Shown one piece after another: positions 44,481 to 55,466 of a stretch of 64,000 bases of DNA. Position numbers and translations under genes: made by a program. The DNA is taken from assembly GCA_029948255.1 (NCBI GenBank), contig JALIZF010001587.1, positions 62,001 to 126,000 on the forward strand. The letters run 5' to 3'. Source of the stretch: Telmatactis stephensoni (Eukaryota; Cnidaria; Anthozoa; Actiniaria; Isophelliidae). The notes under the pieces are model-generated. The model was not told where the DNA came from and ran no database searches. It was given only the letters and a program-made list of their open reading frames with translations. Within the stretch, counting starts at the first letter, position 1. Every line of letters starts with the position of its first letter.

Positions 44481-45994
44481 CATTAGCTCACGGAGGCCTT
44501 ATTTTTGCTTGAAAAGGCGACGCGATGTTTTGAAATCACGAACGTGGTAGCTACATGAGCAGCAAATGCTGGTAGCAAATTAAAAGCTGCCGATAAAGGC
44601 GATATGACAAGAAGGACTGGTTTTCATAAACAAATCATGGTGCACGAAATTGTAACATTGGTGATTTCAAATCGTGTCGCCTGTGCAAGCAAAAAATCGC
44701 CCGTGTAGCCACAGCTTAAGAGAAAATTTTATCGAATTTTGCAAGCCGGGAGCTGAAACAGGGACATATATGAAGGAAAATGTGGAAAGATGTACATGAC
44801 ATGAGTTTGAATAATACTTAAGTTACAAATATTTTACTCAATAGAACCACACTTGTTATTGTTGATCACGGGATTTTGCATGTGTTTTAGAAACTCAGAC
44901 TCCGGCGCCTATAACATGTTAACGTCTAAAATTTGAAGTTTTAAGAAAAAAAGAAAGAAAAAGGAAAGAAAATGATCCCTTATCTCCTTTATCAGTAGAT
45001 AACTATTAAAAATATAAATGCATTCTTTTTCTTTACCTAACACTTACCTCGCTCAAGTACCTATCAGATTTTGGTAAACAAATGAGGCAGCAGTTCGATA
45101 GATTCAGCGGTAGATGTGGGCGTGACGGGGGCGGTAACGTGGTCGTGCCTAAACCACAGGCAGCCCAAGATCGGACAGACTGCTGTACAAGCTAAATGGG
45201 GCGTTGTAAAAGGAAATTGACATCTTTAAGCCTGCGAATTTACCTACAGAAATAATCACTGCAAAATGAATAGGATCAGTTGCTGAAGTGTAGTCAAATG
45301 GAGGATGAGTTTGGGATGGAATTATAAAGAAAGGGCAGGGAAACTTCCCCCTTCCCACATGACCAGTATTTTCAAAAACAGGAAAAAGTGGGATAGCTTA
45401 ATATGAATACTAGAAAAATGCACAACACAATAGTTTAATACATAGGAGTATGTTTAATTTTATTGAGCAAAAATAAATATTCAATGAATGAATTCTGAAT
45501 AGAACAAATGAACAAAAAACTGACTGAATAGATGAAATGAATAAAATAATGAAAGATTCAAAAGTGAATGAATGAATGAGTGCACAAGTGAATGAATTAA
45601 TGAAAAAATTAATGGACAGATGATTGATTGAATAAATGGACAAATGCTGAGTTTCCTATTACCATACTATGTACCAAAAAATCCTGAAATTAGGTCAAGT
45701 TAGGAGGAACCTGGAGCCTACGGGCCATAATGGATTAATATAGGTAAGGTACTCCTGGAGGCACTGGGAGTTTTCAATACAGGCAAATTCATCCCATTTA
45801 CTGTTCATATTAATGACTGTGTACTCATGATATTTTTTAGAAAAACATTTGAGCTCCAGATTTCTACAAAATGTGAAGAACTCAAGGCCTGATTAGCAAA
45901 AGCAATATAATTATCTATTATCCTGATCTTCATGTTGACTGATTGCCAGTTAGAATCATGAATTATTAATATATTAATAAATTATTGTTATAAT

Positions 45995-48900
45995 TCAATA
46001 ACTAATATTGAATGGGTAGTGTGGATGGTGTGCATCTCGTTCCACTTCTTTGCCATCAATCTGCAAAAGCAATAAAGAAATCAAAATTATCATGATTCTA
46101 TAGCTTCATTTGTAGCCAATGTCATTAAGGTTGTCCATTTGAAAGTGGCACCACTATTTAGTAAAGATCATGTTTCTCGCTAAATATTAAGGTTTCTCAT
46201 GCAAATTAATATTGTAAATGATCTTAGAAATATAAGCATGAAATTAAAAGCTTCTGAATGAATTAGTAATCTCTTAAAAATTCTCTTAATGCACTAGAAT
46301 GACGTATACAGTATGCAATTTTACCAAAACAAGTGATTTTCTGTGACAGGCTGAAATGGTTTTATACACTAACTGCATGTCTGGTTAAATATTTTGGCGC
46401 TAAATTTCAGCCTGGAGGTCCTAATAAATAATAGTTATTATTATCAGTAGCTGCTTCCAAAAACACAAGGTATTACGGGTCATATAAAAGTAGTCAATAC
46501 TGTCAATTAGGACAATATCTGGTGGTTGTATTTTTATTTGCCAACCTATATAATTTATATTCTCCTTCAAATTAAGCATTGTCCAGGGTTTTCATCACAC
46601 AACACTTCTCAACCCTCAATTCAGGCCGGTTGAAAAGTGGTGCATGATGAAAACCCTGGCAGCTGCAAAGGAGACTATACTGGATAAAAGTGGCAGTTTA
46701 TGATAGAGATAATTTTTGTTTCTCACTTACCATAATCTTAACAACTAATGACCTCCATGGTATATTTAATGATTCAATTACAGCCATTTCATCAGCTGAT
46801 AATTCAAAATCAAACACCTGAAAAAGAATACTGTATGTAAAATTTTGACCGGTAGGCGTGTTAAATGGTCAAGACAAGACTTTGCAACACTTCAAGACAA
46901 GTGTTTTTCTCAAGAGCCCAAGGCATGCTTTTCACTGATTTCCTTGATCAACATAACTCCTCAGTTTAAGGGGTGCCCACGAAAATCAGGCTTACGCAGC
47001 TTTTATATCCACACATTCACTACAGATATTTTAAGGAATTAGTATATTTGATAAAACTTGAAAAAAGAATCACCCAAAAAGTCAATTATTCATTGGCACA
47101 TCTCTGTTTGAATGGAAAGGTACATGGTATACCTTCAAGTTTTCTTTGATTCTAGCTGGAGTAACACTCTTAGGAATGACAATAACTCCTCTTTGAACTT
47201 GAAACCTGATGCAGACTTGTGCAGTTGTCTTGTTATAGTTGTTAGCTATGGCCAGGAGCTTAGGATCATTTAATAGGTTTGGACTATCAGGTTTAGACTT
47301 AAGGCGACCAGGTGAGCCAAGAGGGCTGAATGCAGTTACTATAGAAAGTATAATTAGCAGGGCTCGAAATAATGTATGAGTCAAATCCAAGGGTATCCAT
47401 CCCCACCCCCCCCCCCACCCCCACCCCCACCCCCACCCCCCGGGCATTACCCTGGGCATTTGACTTTTCTGAAAAAAATTGGTCAAATTCCCCACCCTCT
47501 GGCAATGTTTGATAGTCTAATGCCCCACTACTGAAAGGCACTGAATGGTCAAATGCCCGCCCCTCGAGTGACAAAAACTCAAATTTTCAAACACAAAGAC
47601 AGTTTTAAGGAGGCTTCCTACAATTTTTCTAGTGCTCGACCGGTCAACTTGAAACGGCTGTAGTTCTTACATGAAAACATCCACAGTTATGACCTTTCGT
47701 CCACTTACTACATAAAGACTGAAATTTTTATTGGTGTGTGTTTTGTTTACATCAGGGTTACCATAGCGACGAAACGATGACATCACCGTTTTAGATTCCA
47801 AGCAATTTTACGCGTTTTTCGACCTAAACTTTTAAAATGACACACAAGACGTTCATATTTAGGACTTTGCCTAGCAGCATACGAATTTTGGAGAAATTCG
47901 TATAGACAGATTTTGAATTATTCGAGGTGCAATTTTTTAACCCCAAAAATCACATTTTCTAGTCTTCGATTCCATAATTTTAAAAGCAAAGCAGCATGAC
48001 AACCCTTCGACTGTCCAAATGTTCAAATATCAGACTACTTGAAGTTGCACGTGAGAAAGTGCTTTGGATCTCCGTCAGCATACGTCCATTTAGACATGAA
48101 ATTGGGTGAAATTTTATCAAAATTTATACACAAAGCGTTTAGTGCTCCTAAAGAAAAATTTCTCGGTCAACTGTCTTCTCCCTTTGGTGAGTAGAACTTT
48201 AATATATTTGCAATAAACTGTCCAACCGCCGATTCAATTGAAGCTTTCAAAGGTACTGAAATAAAATTTCAAAGTTGAGTTTATTCGGTGTAACTTAGCG
48301 CAGCAAGATTCTAGGTTCAAGTTGTTGTTTTCATTCTCACATTCCTGCATGCAGGCATGCTTCAGTATGCTAATTCGAGGCAATGGTCACCATGGCGTGA
48401 CGAGCTACTTCACTACTGCGTTTCCGTACGCGTGCTCTGCGTATAGAATATTTCTTCAGAAATCACAATTTTTAGTCTTCGATTCTATAATTTTAAAAGC
48501 AAAGCAGCATGTCAACTCTAGTGAAGTAGCGCGTCACGCCATGGTGACCATTGCCTCGAATTAGCATACTGAAGCATGCCTGCATGCAGGAATGTGAGAA
48601 TGAAAACAACAACTTGAACCTAGAATCTTGCTGCGCTAAGTTACACCGAATAAACTCAACTTTGAAATTTTATTTCAGTACCTTTGAAAGCTTCAATTGA
48701 ATTTTATTTAACCTGCGTTAATAAACCTGGTTAAAAGAATGCCATTAAAATGCTTGCCGATCTTTCCGAATACAAAAACCTATAAATTAAAAGAAAATAA
48801 TAGTATACAGTTTTTGTCATTTCAAAATTTGACATAACCTTCCAAAAATGAATTTGGAAGGACATCTTGTCCTGCATATGTCCGGCCGTTATTTCGAGCC

Positions 48901-50766
48901 CTGTATAGTAGTTATACAATGGTTTCTAGTGGCATACTGTGGAATATCCCACAAGTCACTTGTATTTTCTAGTGTATGCACTAGCCTTTAGTTGAGTGTG
49001 TATACAAAGAAAATGCAAGTGACGAGTGGGATATCCACAGTATGCCACAAGACAACTATTGTCAGTATAACTATTTTACCCACGCCAGAAAAAATACAGC
49101 AAATTGGCGCAATGTATCATGAGAAGGATCAGTTGAATACCGCCAAATATACATTAGCTTTCCTGCTTTCTGATTGGCTGTGTTTTTTCTGGTGTGAGAT
49201 AAATTGAATAACACAGTAAAATGGTATTTATACAATGTAATTGTGTTTATACAGCACAATTGTTGATATATCATTCTTTATCCCACACCAGAAAAAATAC
49301 AACCAATCAAAAAGCAGGAAAGCCATTGTATATTTGGTGGTATTCAACTGATCCTTCTCATGGGGATCTCGTGGGATAAAATAGTTATACTGACAATAGT
49401 TTTCTCGTGGCATACTGTGGATATCCCACTTGTCACTTTTATTTCCTTTGTATACACACTCGCTTAAAGGCTCGTGAGTATACTAGATGAGTATACTAGA
49501 AAATACAAGTGACTTGTGGGATATTCCACGGCATGCCACTCAAAACCATTGTATAACTACTATGTACTTACTAACTATGTCATGTTTCTTGCAGTGTTCT
49601 ATCAAAGGTATTTGAGTGAAATATGGATGACACTCAACTTGGTTGACAGCTGGCTTAATTCTTGCAATGGCACAGATGTCATCAACTTGTTTGCTGTTAA
49701 AATTGGATAAACCTGAAGACAAATGTAGAATTGATGCTTTTAAGTCATTATTCTTATTAAATGGATAAATAAAGAAATCAGATTATGTACCTATAGACCT
49801 AACAAGTCCTTCATCTACCAGTTTCTCCATTGCTTTCCAAGTATCACAAGGATCATGGTAAGCAAACTGCATTCTTCCACTTTCCTCTTTTGGGAATTTT
49901 TCATCGCCATCTTTGAAAGCCATAGGCCAGTGCATTAGATAAAGGTCTAGATAGTCTAGTTGTAAGTCTCTAAGAGTTTCTTTACAAGCATCAAGGATGT
50001 CATTGGGGTTATGCTTGGTGTTCCATAGTTTGGAGGTAATGAACAGATCCTTTCTCTCTACAACCTATGTGTACATATCAAGCAATGAATGGAAATTTGC
50101 AACACCATATAGGTCCATATAAAAAGAGAGATAATTTACTGACATATTGAGCTTTTAATTACAAAATAATTAAATAGTTTGCCACAAGATGATCTTCAGT
50201 GCCATGACTGTTCACATTTTGATACATTTCTGTGTACCTACTAAAGTACAGACCCACAGAAAAATAGAATATTCATAGAAACATTTCAACCAATCAAAGC
50301 ACACATAAGATTCAATGCAGGTGCAGTCTCACATACTGTTCTTGACCAATCAGAGCGCACATATAATATACCTGAACATAAATCTGTGATCATATGATAT
50401 TAACACCAACGACACTAAACCATGGAGATCAGGTGATACATTCTTTGAAAAATGTTGTATTCTTTCGGCAATCAAAACAATTAAGCTTATATTACCTGTT
50501 TGAAACAAAGAAATTACAAATTAAAGGTTCTGTCCAAGATTTTAGCTTGGGTCGCCCTACATTTAAAAATATACCTTGCTGATCTTCTCTTTCAAAGCCT
50601 GTCCAATTTCTTTCTCGTTTCCATAAATTGCAGCACAGTCAATGTGTCTATAGCCATAATCTATGGCATTTTCTACAGCTTTCGTAACTTCTGTCGCTTT
50701 GCTCTTCCAAGTGCCAAGGCCAACAGGAGGCATTTCATGGCCGCTATTCATCTTTATGCTCATCAT
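45995..50766 (-). CDS. Aldo-keto reductase, AKR1 type (gene B)
   Basis: Exons: 50575-50766, 49791-50064, 49572-49712, 47133-47338, 46731-46817 and 45995-46060; 966 nt, 321 aa, the usual AKR1 length. Two adjacent Met codons (50766, 50763) precede [18 protein letters not shown]. Catalytic Asp and Tyr are in [11 protein letters not shown], Lys in FITSKLWNT and His-Trp in [18 protein letters not shown] and the cofactor-binding [13 protein letters not shown] are present. The C-terminus [10 protein letters not shown] corresponds to the HKDYPF tail of AKR1B. All splice sites are GT-AG and the phases match gene C. Intron 3 carries two nested elements (47358-48903 and 48906-49562), the second ending nine bases from the exon 3 donor. 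Exact substrate cannot be told. Confidence 0.93.
47358..48903. mobile_element. About 1.55-kb TIR element CAGGGCTCGAAATAA
   Basis: CAGGGCTCGAAATAA at 47358 is inverted at TTATTTCGAGCCCTG (ending 48903). The left end contains a C-run (CCCCACCC)n. The interior has no transposase frame but includes a very large fold-back (48233-48702) and a duplicated block (TTAAAAGCAAAGCAGCATG at about 47980 and 48495). Non-autonomous transposon in AKR gene B intron 3. Confidence 0.65.
48233..48702. repeat. Near-perfect fold-back with 180-bp arms
   Basis: 48233-48413 and 48521-48702 are reverse complements over about 180 bp with very few mismatches (one is GAGCTACTTCAC against GCGCTACTTCAC). The spacer is about 107 bp and repeats flanking sequence. 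Confidence 0.85.
48906..49562. mobile_element. TIR element TAGTAGTTATACAATGG, about 657 bp
   Basis: The left arm (TAGTAGTTATACAATGGTTT, GGCATACTGTGGAATATCCC, ACAAGTCACTTGTATTTTCT) is mirrored at 49497-49562. Internal sub-palindromes repeat GTGGGATATCCACAGTATGC and the AAAAGCAGGAAAGCC/GGCTTTCCTGCTTTCTG block. A fragment of the latter occurs at about 18060-18080. Its right end lies nine bases from the AKR gene B exon 3 boundary. Confidence 0.7.
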
Positions 50767-51189
50767 TATTCGATTTAAATAAATAAATAAGCAAAAACAG
50801 ACGATTAGAAAGTAAAAATCTCGATACTTTCGTTATTTTAGATTTTCACCGCTCAGTTTCGTGAAGGAAACGTCCCCGATCGCGAGTCTCCGACAAATTT
50901 TCCCGCACTTTATCAATCTCGAACCCAGCGCCTGCGTTCCTCTTGGTCAGTACCGAGGAACGGGAGACTCTGGGGGAATCGATTTTTTCTTGAATTCTGA
51001 TTGGTCAATCAAGACAATAGAAAACAACTGCGGTCAGTAGCACAGGACACCCACAACATTTAATTTTTAAAATTTTATTTGACTTCATTTGACTTCATTT
51101 TTAAATTATAAACAATAAAACTAAACATGGCACAACAGCAGTATACAATTGCTGCGGAAACAAAATACAATGAAGATATTGTGAACTAG

Positions 51190-51505
51190 TTACATACAAA
51201 AAATAACTGGATATTTCTGCCTAGTTGGTATAACTTTATGCTTTTGTTTATTCCGCTGTAGAAATTCCACATAATTTTCTTCCTCTAATTTTCTAACTAT
51301 AGAATTATATTGCTGCTCAGCTTGAATTGTCCACTGAGTTTTTTGGATAATTCTGTAAACAGAAAGAATTTATGTCCGAGTTTGACAAGAGTGCAGTCAA
51401 TTTATTTTTGGCGTAATTAAAAACAGCGAAGCACTGAAGTGGAATCGATGGATACCTTTTCGTCTGTATTTGCATCTTCTCTTGGTATTTGTTACTAGTT
51501 TTCAT
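51190..51505 (-). CDS. Unrecognised small two-exon gene, 70 aa
   Basis: Coding exons 51456-51505 and 51190-51352 join in phase across a GT-AG intron to give 70 residues, rich in Gln, Lys and Glu. The protein starts MKTSNKYQEKM and has a central RIIQKTQW and a helical, probably coiled-coil stretch LEEENYVEFLQRNKQKHK. An in-frame stop lies just upstream of the ATG. A non-coding leader exon seems to end at 51666 (donor GTAAGT), with an acceptor near 51531. An AATAAA poly(A) signal lies at 51074-51079 on this strand. I do not recognise the family. Short ciliary or cytoskeletal proteins look like this, but that is only a resemblance. It sits upstream of AKR gene B, same strand. Confidence 0.55.
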
Positions 51506-51666
51506 GGCAACCTTAGACTGTTAGCAATGCTGTAAAATAGAGAAAAAGTCATCTCAATACTGACTTTTGGAGTCGATGGAATTTGTCAAGCAGCGCAAAC
51601 GGCTTTGATAATGAAATATGCAGAAGAAAGAGGAAAGAAGTGTTTTATCAACAGCATAAACTTACC

Positions 51667-54321
51667 GCTGCTACATGCTTTAGGTTGGAAAAGGATGAAA
51701 AAATGCTCAATGCTATGTCAACGGACTAAACCGTAGCCTTCTTTGCAGACTCAGACTATTAACCAAATAGCCAGGAGAAGAAAGCAAAAAAGCAAAGAGA
51801 GGCGTTCTTCGTCTCCACTGAAGCCGACACTCGCTGACTCCTGAAATGAAAAGTGGCAAATTGACATCAAAAATACAAAAGGTTCCCTTGACACTCTTGA
51901 GAAAAACTACAAGATATTTTAGACATTGACTGATGGCAAAGTAAATCGATAAACATGTACTTACAAACAGTGTAGTGATCCTGGGTCAATGAGCTAAGTT
52001 GGCTTTGCTGTCTTTTCGTCGACTTCGCTCGCCCGTTTTTCGTCTTTCCAGCTTTGAATTTGATATTGATAAACCATTGGCACTTTCTTCATCGACAATG
52101 CAATAGCAAATTTACTTTGTCGCGTCCGCTGACCAGACGCTGGCAAAACTCTGGGCTCGAGATTGGCACTTTATATTAATTTTCGTTTCCAAAGCCTACG
52201 CTAAATTTTGTACCACAGGAACTCCAACGTCTATTAAATCAAAGATGATCGCTTATTGCCATTTAATATTAGACCATAAGATTGACGTTTTTGGCAAACC
52301 GCTAACGACAAAACGGCAAAATTTGACCTTGATTTTGATTTTATATTTTACTCTAATCCTTAAATCAATCCAATAAGCAAATAAAGAACAAATCTCTTAA
52401 CAACATAAAATACAAATATTGACTAATTGAATTGAGGTGAATTGGCAGCCATTCGGCTGATGTGGGCCTGTGAGCTGTCACTCACACACACTACCACTAC
52501 ATTCAACTCCCAATGCCCTCCCCCTCCCTTCTAGTTTCCCCTTGCAATCACTTGAAATCGTACGTGCAAGAAAAAGTAAAACTCGTTTAACAAGTTCTTA
52601 CGTGCGGTTTTGCTACAAAATGATATTTCTATTAAGAATTTGAATAAGAAAAACTTACAGACATATGCTTTAAAAGGTCGTGTCTTTGGCGCTGGCACAG
52701 GTTCTTTATCAGTACGGGATTCCGTACTAGCAGAGACTCAGCACATTAGGGTTAGGGTTTCACGAGATTTTCTTGTCCTTTTTCCCAACTAGACTTGAAA
52801 ATACAACTGATGTGAAACCCTAAGTGATAAAGTTTATTAAATCTCTAAATGTACAACTTTATTTTCAGTTGAGTTAAGATATTTGTAAACGAGATACTTA
52901 ACTGTGCTGACATTTCAAATCTTCGCCCTTTGTCTGGATAATCATCGAGATCTGCTTTAGGACTACTCTTAAATAGCAAATGTGATTACCAGTTGCAAAC
53001 CTTCCGTCCAGCAGTAGAAAATAACGTCTTCACATTACAAAGGAGCTTGATGACCCTATGATGCATATTGTTAACGCAACTTTATTGATCTTTCTTCAAA
53101 ATACTCGATTTTGATTGGTTCTCTATGTCCCCAAGTATTTGGGACAAACATATTAGCATCATAATGATGAAACTTCGCCGAATAGACTACCCCAATTAGA
53201 CATTAAAATTATTAAGTGTCTAGGTAGCGCAGCGGTCTAAGGTGATATCTTAAGGTATGGATTAGGGTCCAGATATCGTCTCCCTCCCTGGCTTTCGGGC
53301 TAAGACAACTGTTTTATTTAGCACCGGGATAGCGTGGATGGGGCCGAAATCTTCATCCGTAACGTAAGTCGATTCGATGTCTCAGCTTCCTTGAATGTCT
53401 CGGGAGAATCGTCCCAAAAATTTAATTTTTCCTTTTTTTATTTTTCAGTTAAAGAATCATTTCTACTTTGTGTCCGGGGGGTGCATATCTAACAGGTTCG
53501 AGTCGTGTCGGGGGCGAATCCTTTTTCTTTTTTCTTTTTTTCGCTCTTTCTCTATAACTTTTTCTTTTTTTACCTGAATATCCTGACTACTTATTGTCTT
53601 GCTACGGATACTGATATTTTTACCTTTACATTTTTAGTTATTTTGGATCGTTCATAAATATAATGAGATTGATTAATATTAATGATTATTAATATATGGA
53701 TATCGTTTAATTTCTCTATATCAGTCTTAAATGTGCGCTCGATCGAATATCGTGCGTTTTTTATGCGTTTTGCAATTGCCCCGCTAAACAATTGCCCAAT
53801 TAATATAATCAAGACATACTATTTTTTAAAGTTTAAATTCAAGCAAAAGGTATATTTTTGGCTTGTGTATACTGTATAAACTATTCATCCAGCTGGGTAA
53901 ACAGTCGCACGAAACTCCTGGCTACTCCCCTGATAGACCTGGATTCCCCTCACTCTTTTTGGGAACTTTTACGGAAACAGAATTTATGGTAATGGCTACT
54001 CAAAATGTAATAATAACTCAAAAGGTTTGGTTGGGAGGAGTGAGAATGCGAACGCGCTTGCGCAAAGGCCGGCAGGCAAAGAGAGAGAAAAAGCCTCTAT
54101 TTGTCGAATATATGGATCTGTTTTCTTTTGAATTTTCTTTACTCTCCTTCTTTGGCTATAATCCCTCCGATCGAGTAACGTCCTCCATTTCAGTAAGACG
54201 CTACATTTCGACAATTTAAAAGGTTAAGATAAAGCACAATCCCATCCATTCCCATCCCATCCAATTTAAACTGCATGTACTCCATATAAAAGGGGCACCC
54301 TTTCTCAAAAGTGGATTTGGC
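51667..54321. other. Spacer with no recognised gene
   Basis: Between the leader exon of the small gene and the element at 54322 I find only short chance frames, a T-rich pyrimidine tract (about 53410-53580) and a possible tRNA-like A-box (TAGCGCAGCGG at about 53227) without a well-placed B box. A lone TTAGGGTTAGGG-like string at about 52747 is too short to be telomeric. Confidence 0.5.
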
Positions 54322-54690
54322 CATTTTGACTTTGGGGCACAGCCCCAGGGGGGGGGGGGGGACTCCCTTACAAAAGTGGTAGGGATGCTCGACGGAGGGT
54401 TTTGAAAATGACCCTAAAATGTATGCATAAATTATCGGAGATGCCGATTTTATACCCTAAAAGGTACGGCCACATTGTTAATAAAGAATATTCGTATGTA
54501 AGATTGTTTCAATCTTTATGTGATTTTAGTTATCCTGACCCTAAAAGGTGTACGCTATGAACCGGAAACCCTAAAAGGTACGAGTGGGTCATATTTTCGA
54601 CCCCAAAAGTTCAATCGAGCACCCCTACCACTTTTGTAAGGGATTCCCCCCCCCCCCCCCCCCCGGGGGGAGGGGCATGGCCAAAAGGGA
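54322..54690. mobile_element. Inverted element with poly-G/poly-C ends and ACCCTAAAAGGTAC repeats
   Basis: A G-run (54349-54361) then GACTCCCTTACAAAAGTGGT is mirrored by ACCACTTTTGTAAGGGATTC and a C-run (54648-54664). The interior carries several CCCTAAAAGGTACG units, a motif also scattered at about 60720-61165. Confidence 0.6.
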
Positions 54691-54721
54691 ACCACCTAAG
54701 GGTTAATTACCAATTACAGTT

Positions 54722-54869
54722 CTGGGCCCGGTTGTACGAAGGCTGGATAAAGTTACCCACCGGATAATGAGAGTTATCCACTGTATAGATTTTGTATAGA
54801 TTTTGTCCACTGGATGAGGATTTATCCGCTGGATAGCGCTATTCACCTTTCGTACAACCGGCCCCTGAA
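54722..54869. mobile_element. GGGCCCGGTTGTACGAAGG hairpin MITE, second copy
   Basis: Same family as 43727-43865, inverted. The ends are GGGCCCGGTTGTACGAAGGC and CTTTCGTACAACCGGCCCC. Confidence 0.75.
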
Positions 54870-55466
54870 GCAGAAGGGTAATCAGTTTATGAGATATGTG
54901 TACAAAGCCGATTTCTAGCAGCATTCAAGCACTGCAGGTTTTACTTTACATTTCAAGCTAACTGGACAACAGAATATGAGACAAAATAGGTGTGACAATA
55001 TAAATTCCCCTGCTTTTATTTTTGGCCTCTGCCAATATTAATTTAGACACATGCACTTAACACGTGCAAGCATGGCCCAGGAATAATTAATTAACCAAAA
55101 TTATATCAAAATATAGACTAGTCATGAATATATAATTATATTTGTAACATTAGGCAAATTAAATTATATATCATGAGCCTTATGCAATTTTTTGTAGCTT
55201 CATTTTAATTCATTTACTATATGGATACAGCTGAGGATGTAGCACATCTTAGAACTGGACTATTTAGCTGTATGGGCACTTTTTACATTGTCTATGTATA
55301 TATGTTAGAAATGGTCAAACCAATACTAAATCATTATACATTACATTCACAAAGCAATGAAAACTTTGAAAAAAAAATGGTACCGTAACTATATTAGACT
55401 GAACTTCCCACATACATATATATTAAAGTCCTTAAAAAAGATTAACACACAAGAATTAATATTTAT

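Larger units (their letters stand above)
42876..45994. other. Spacer between AKR genes C and B
   Basis: No exon recognised. It contains ACCCTGTTCAAGACA-type repeats (about 43130-43330), a hairpin MITE (43727-43865), a LINE 3' end (43904-44215), a hairpin (44363-44480), an inverted copy of the 10-kb dispersed repeat (44505-44720) and an AATGAATG-rich tract (about 45480-45640). Confidence 0.6.

Noticed and set aside
52745..52760. Telomere-like TTAGGGTTAGGG
   Set aside because: Only about two units, surrounded by ordinary sequence.
53220..53520. tRNA-like boxes TAGCGCAGCGG and GGTTCGAGTCG
   Set aside because: About 265 bp apart and no cloverleaf forms; chance or a much decayed SINE.
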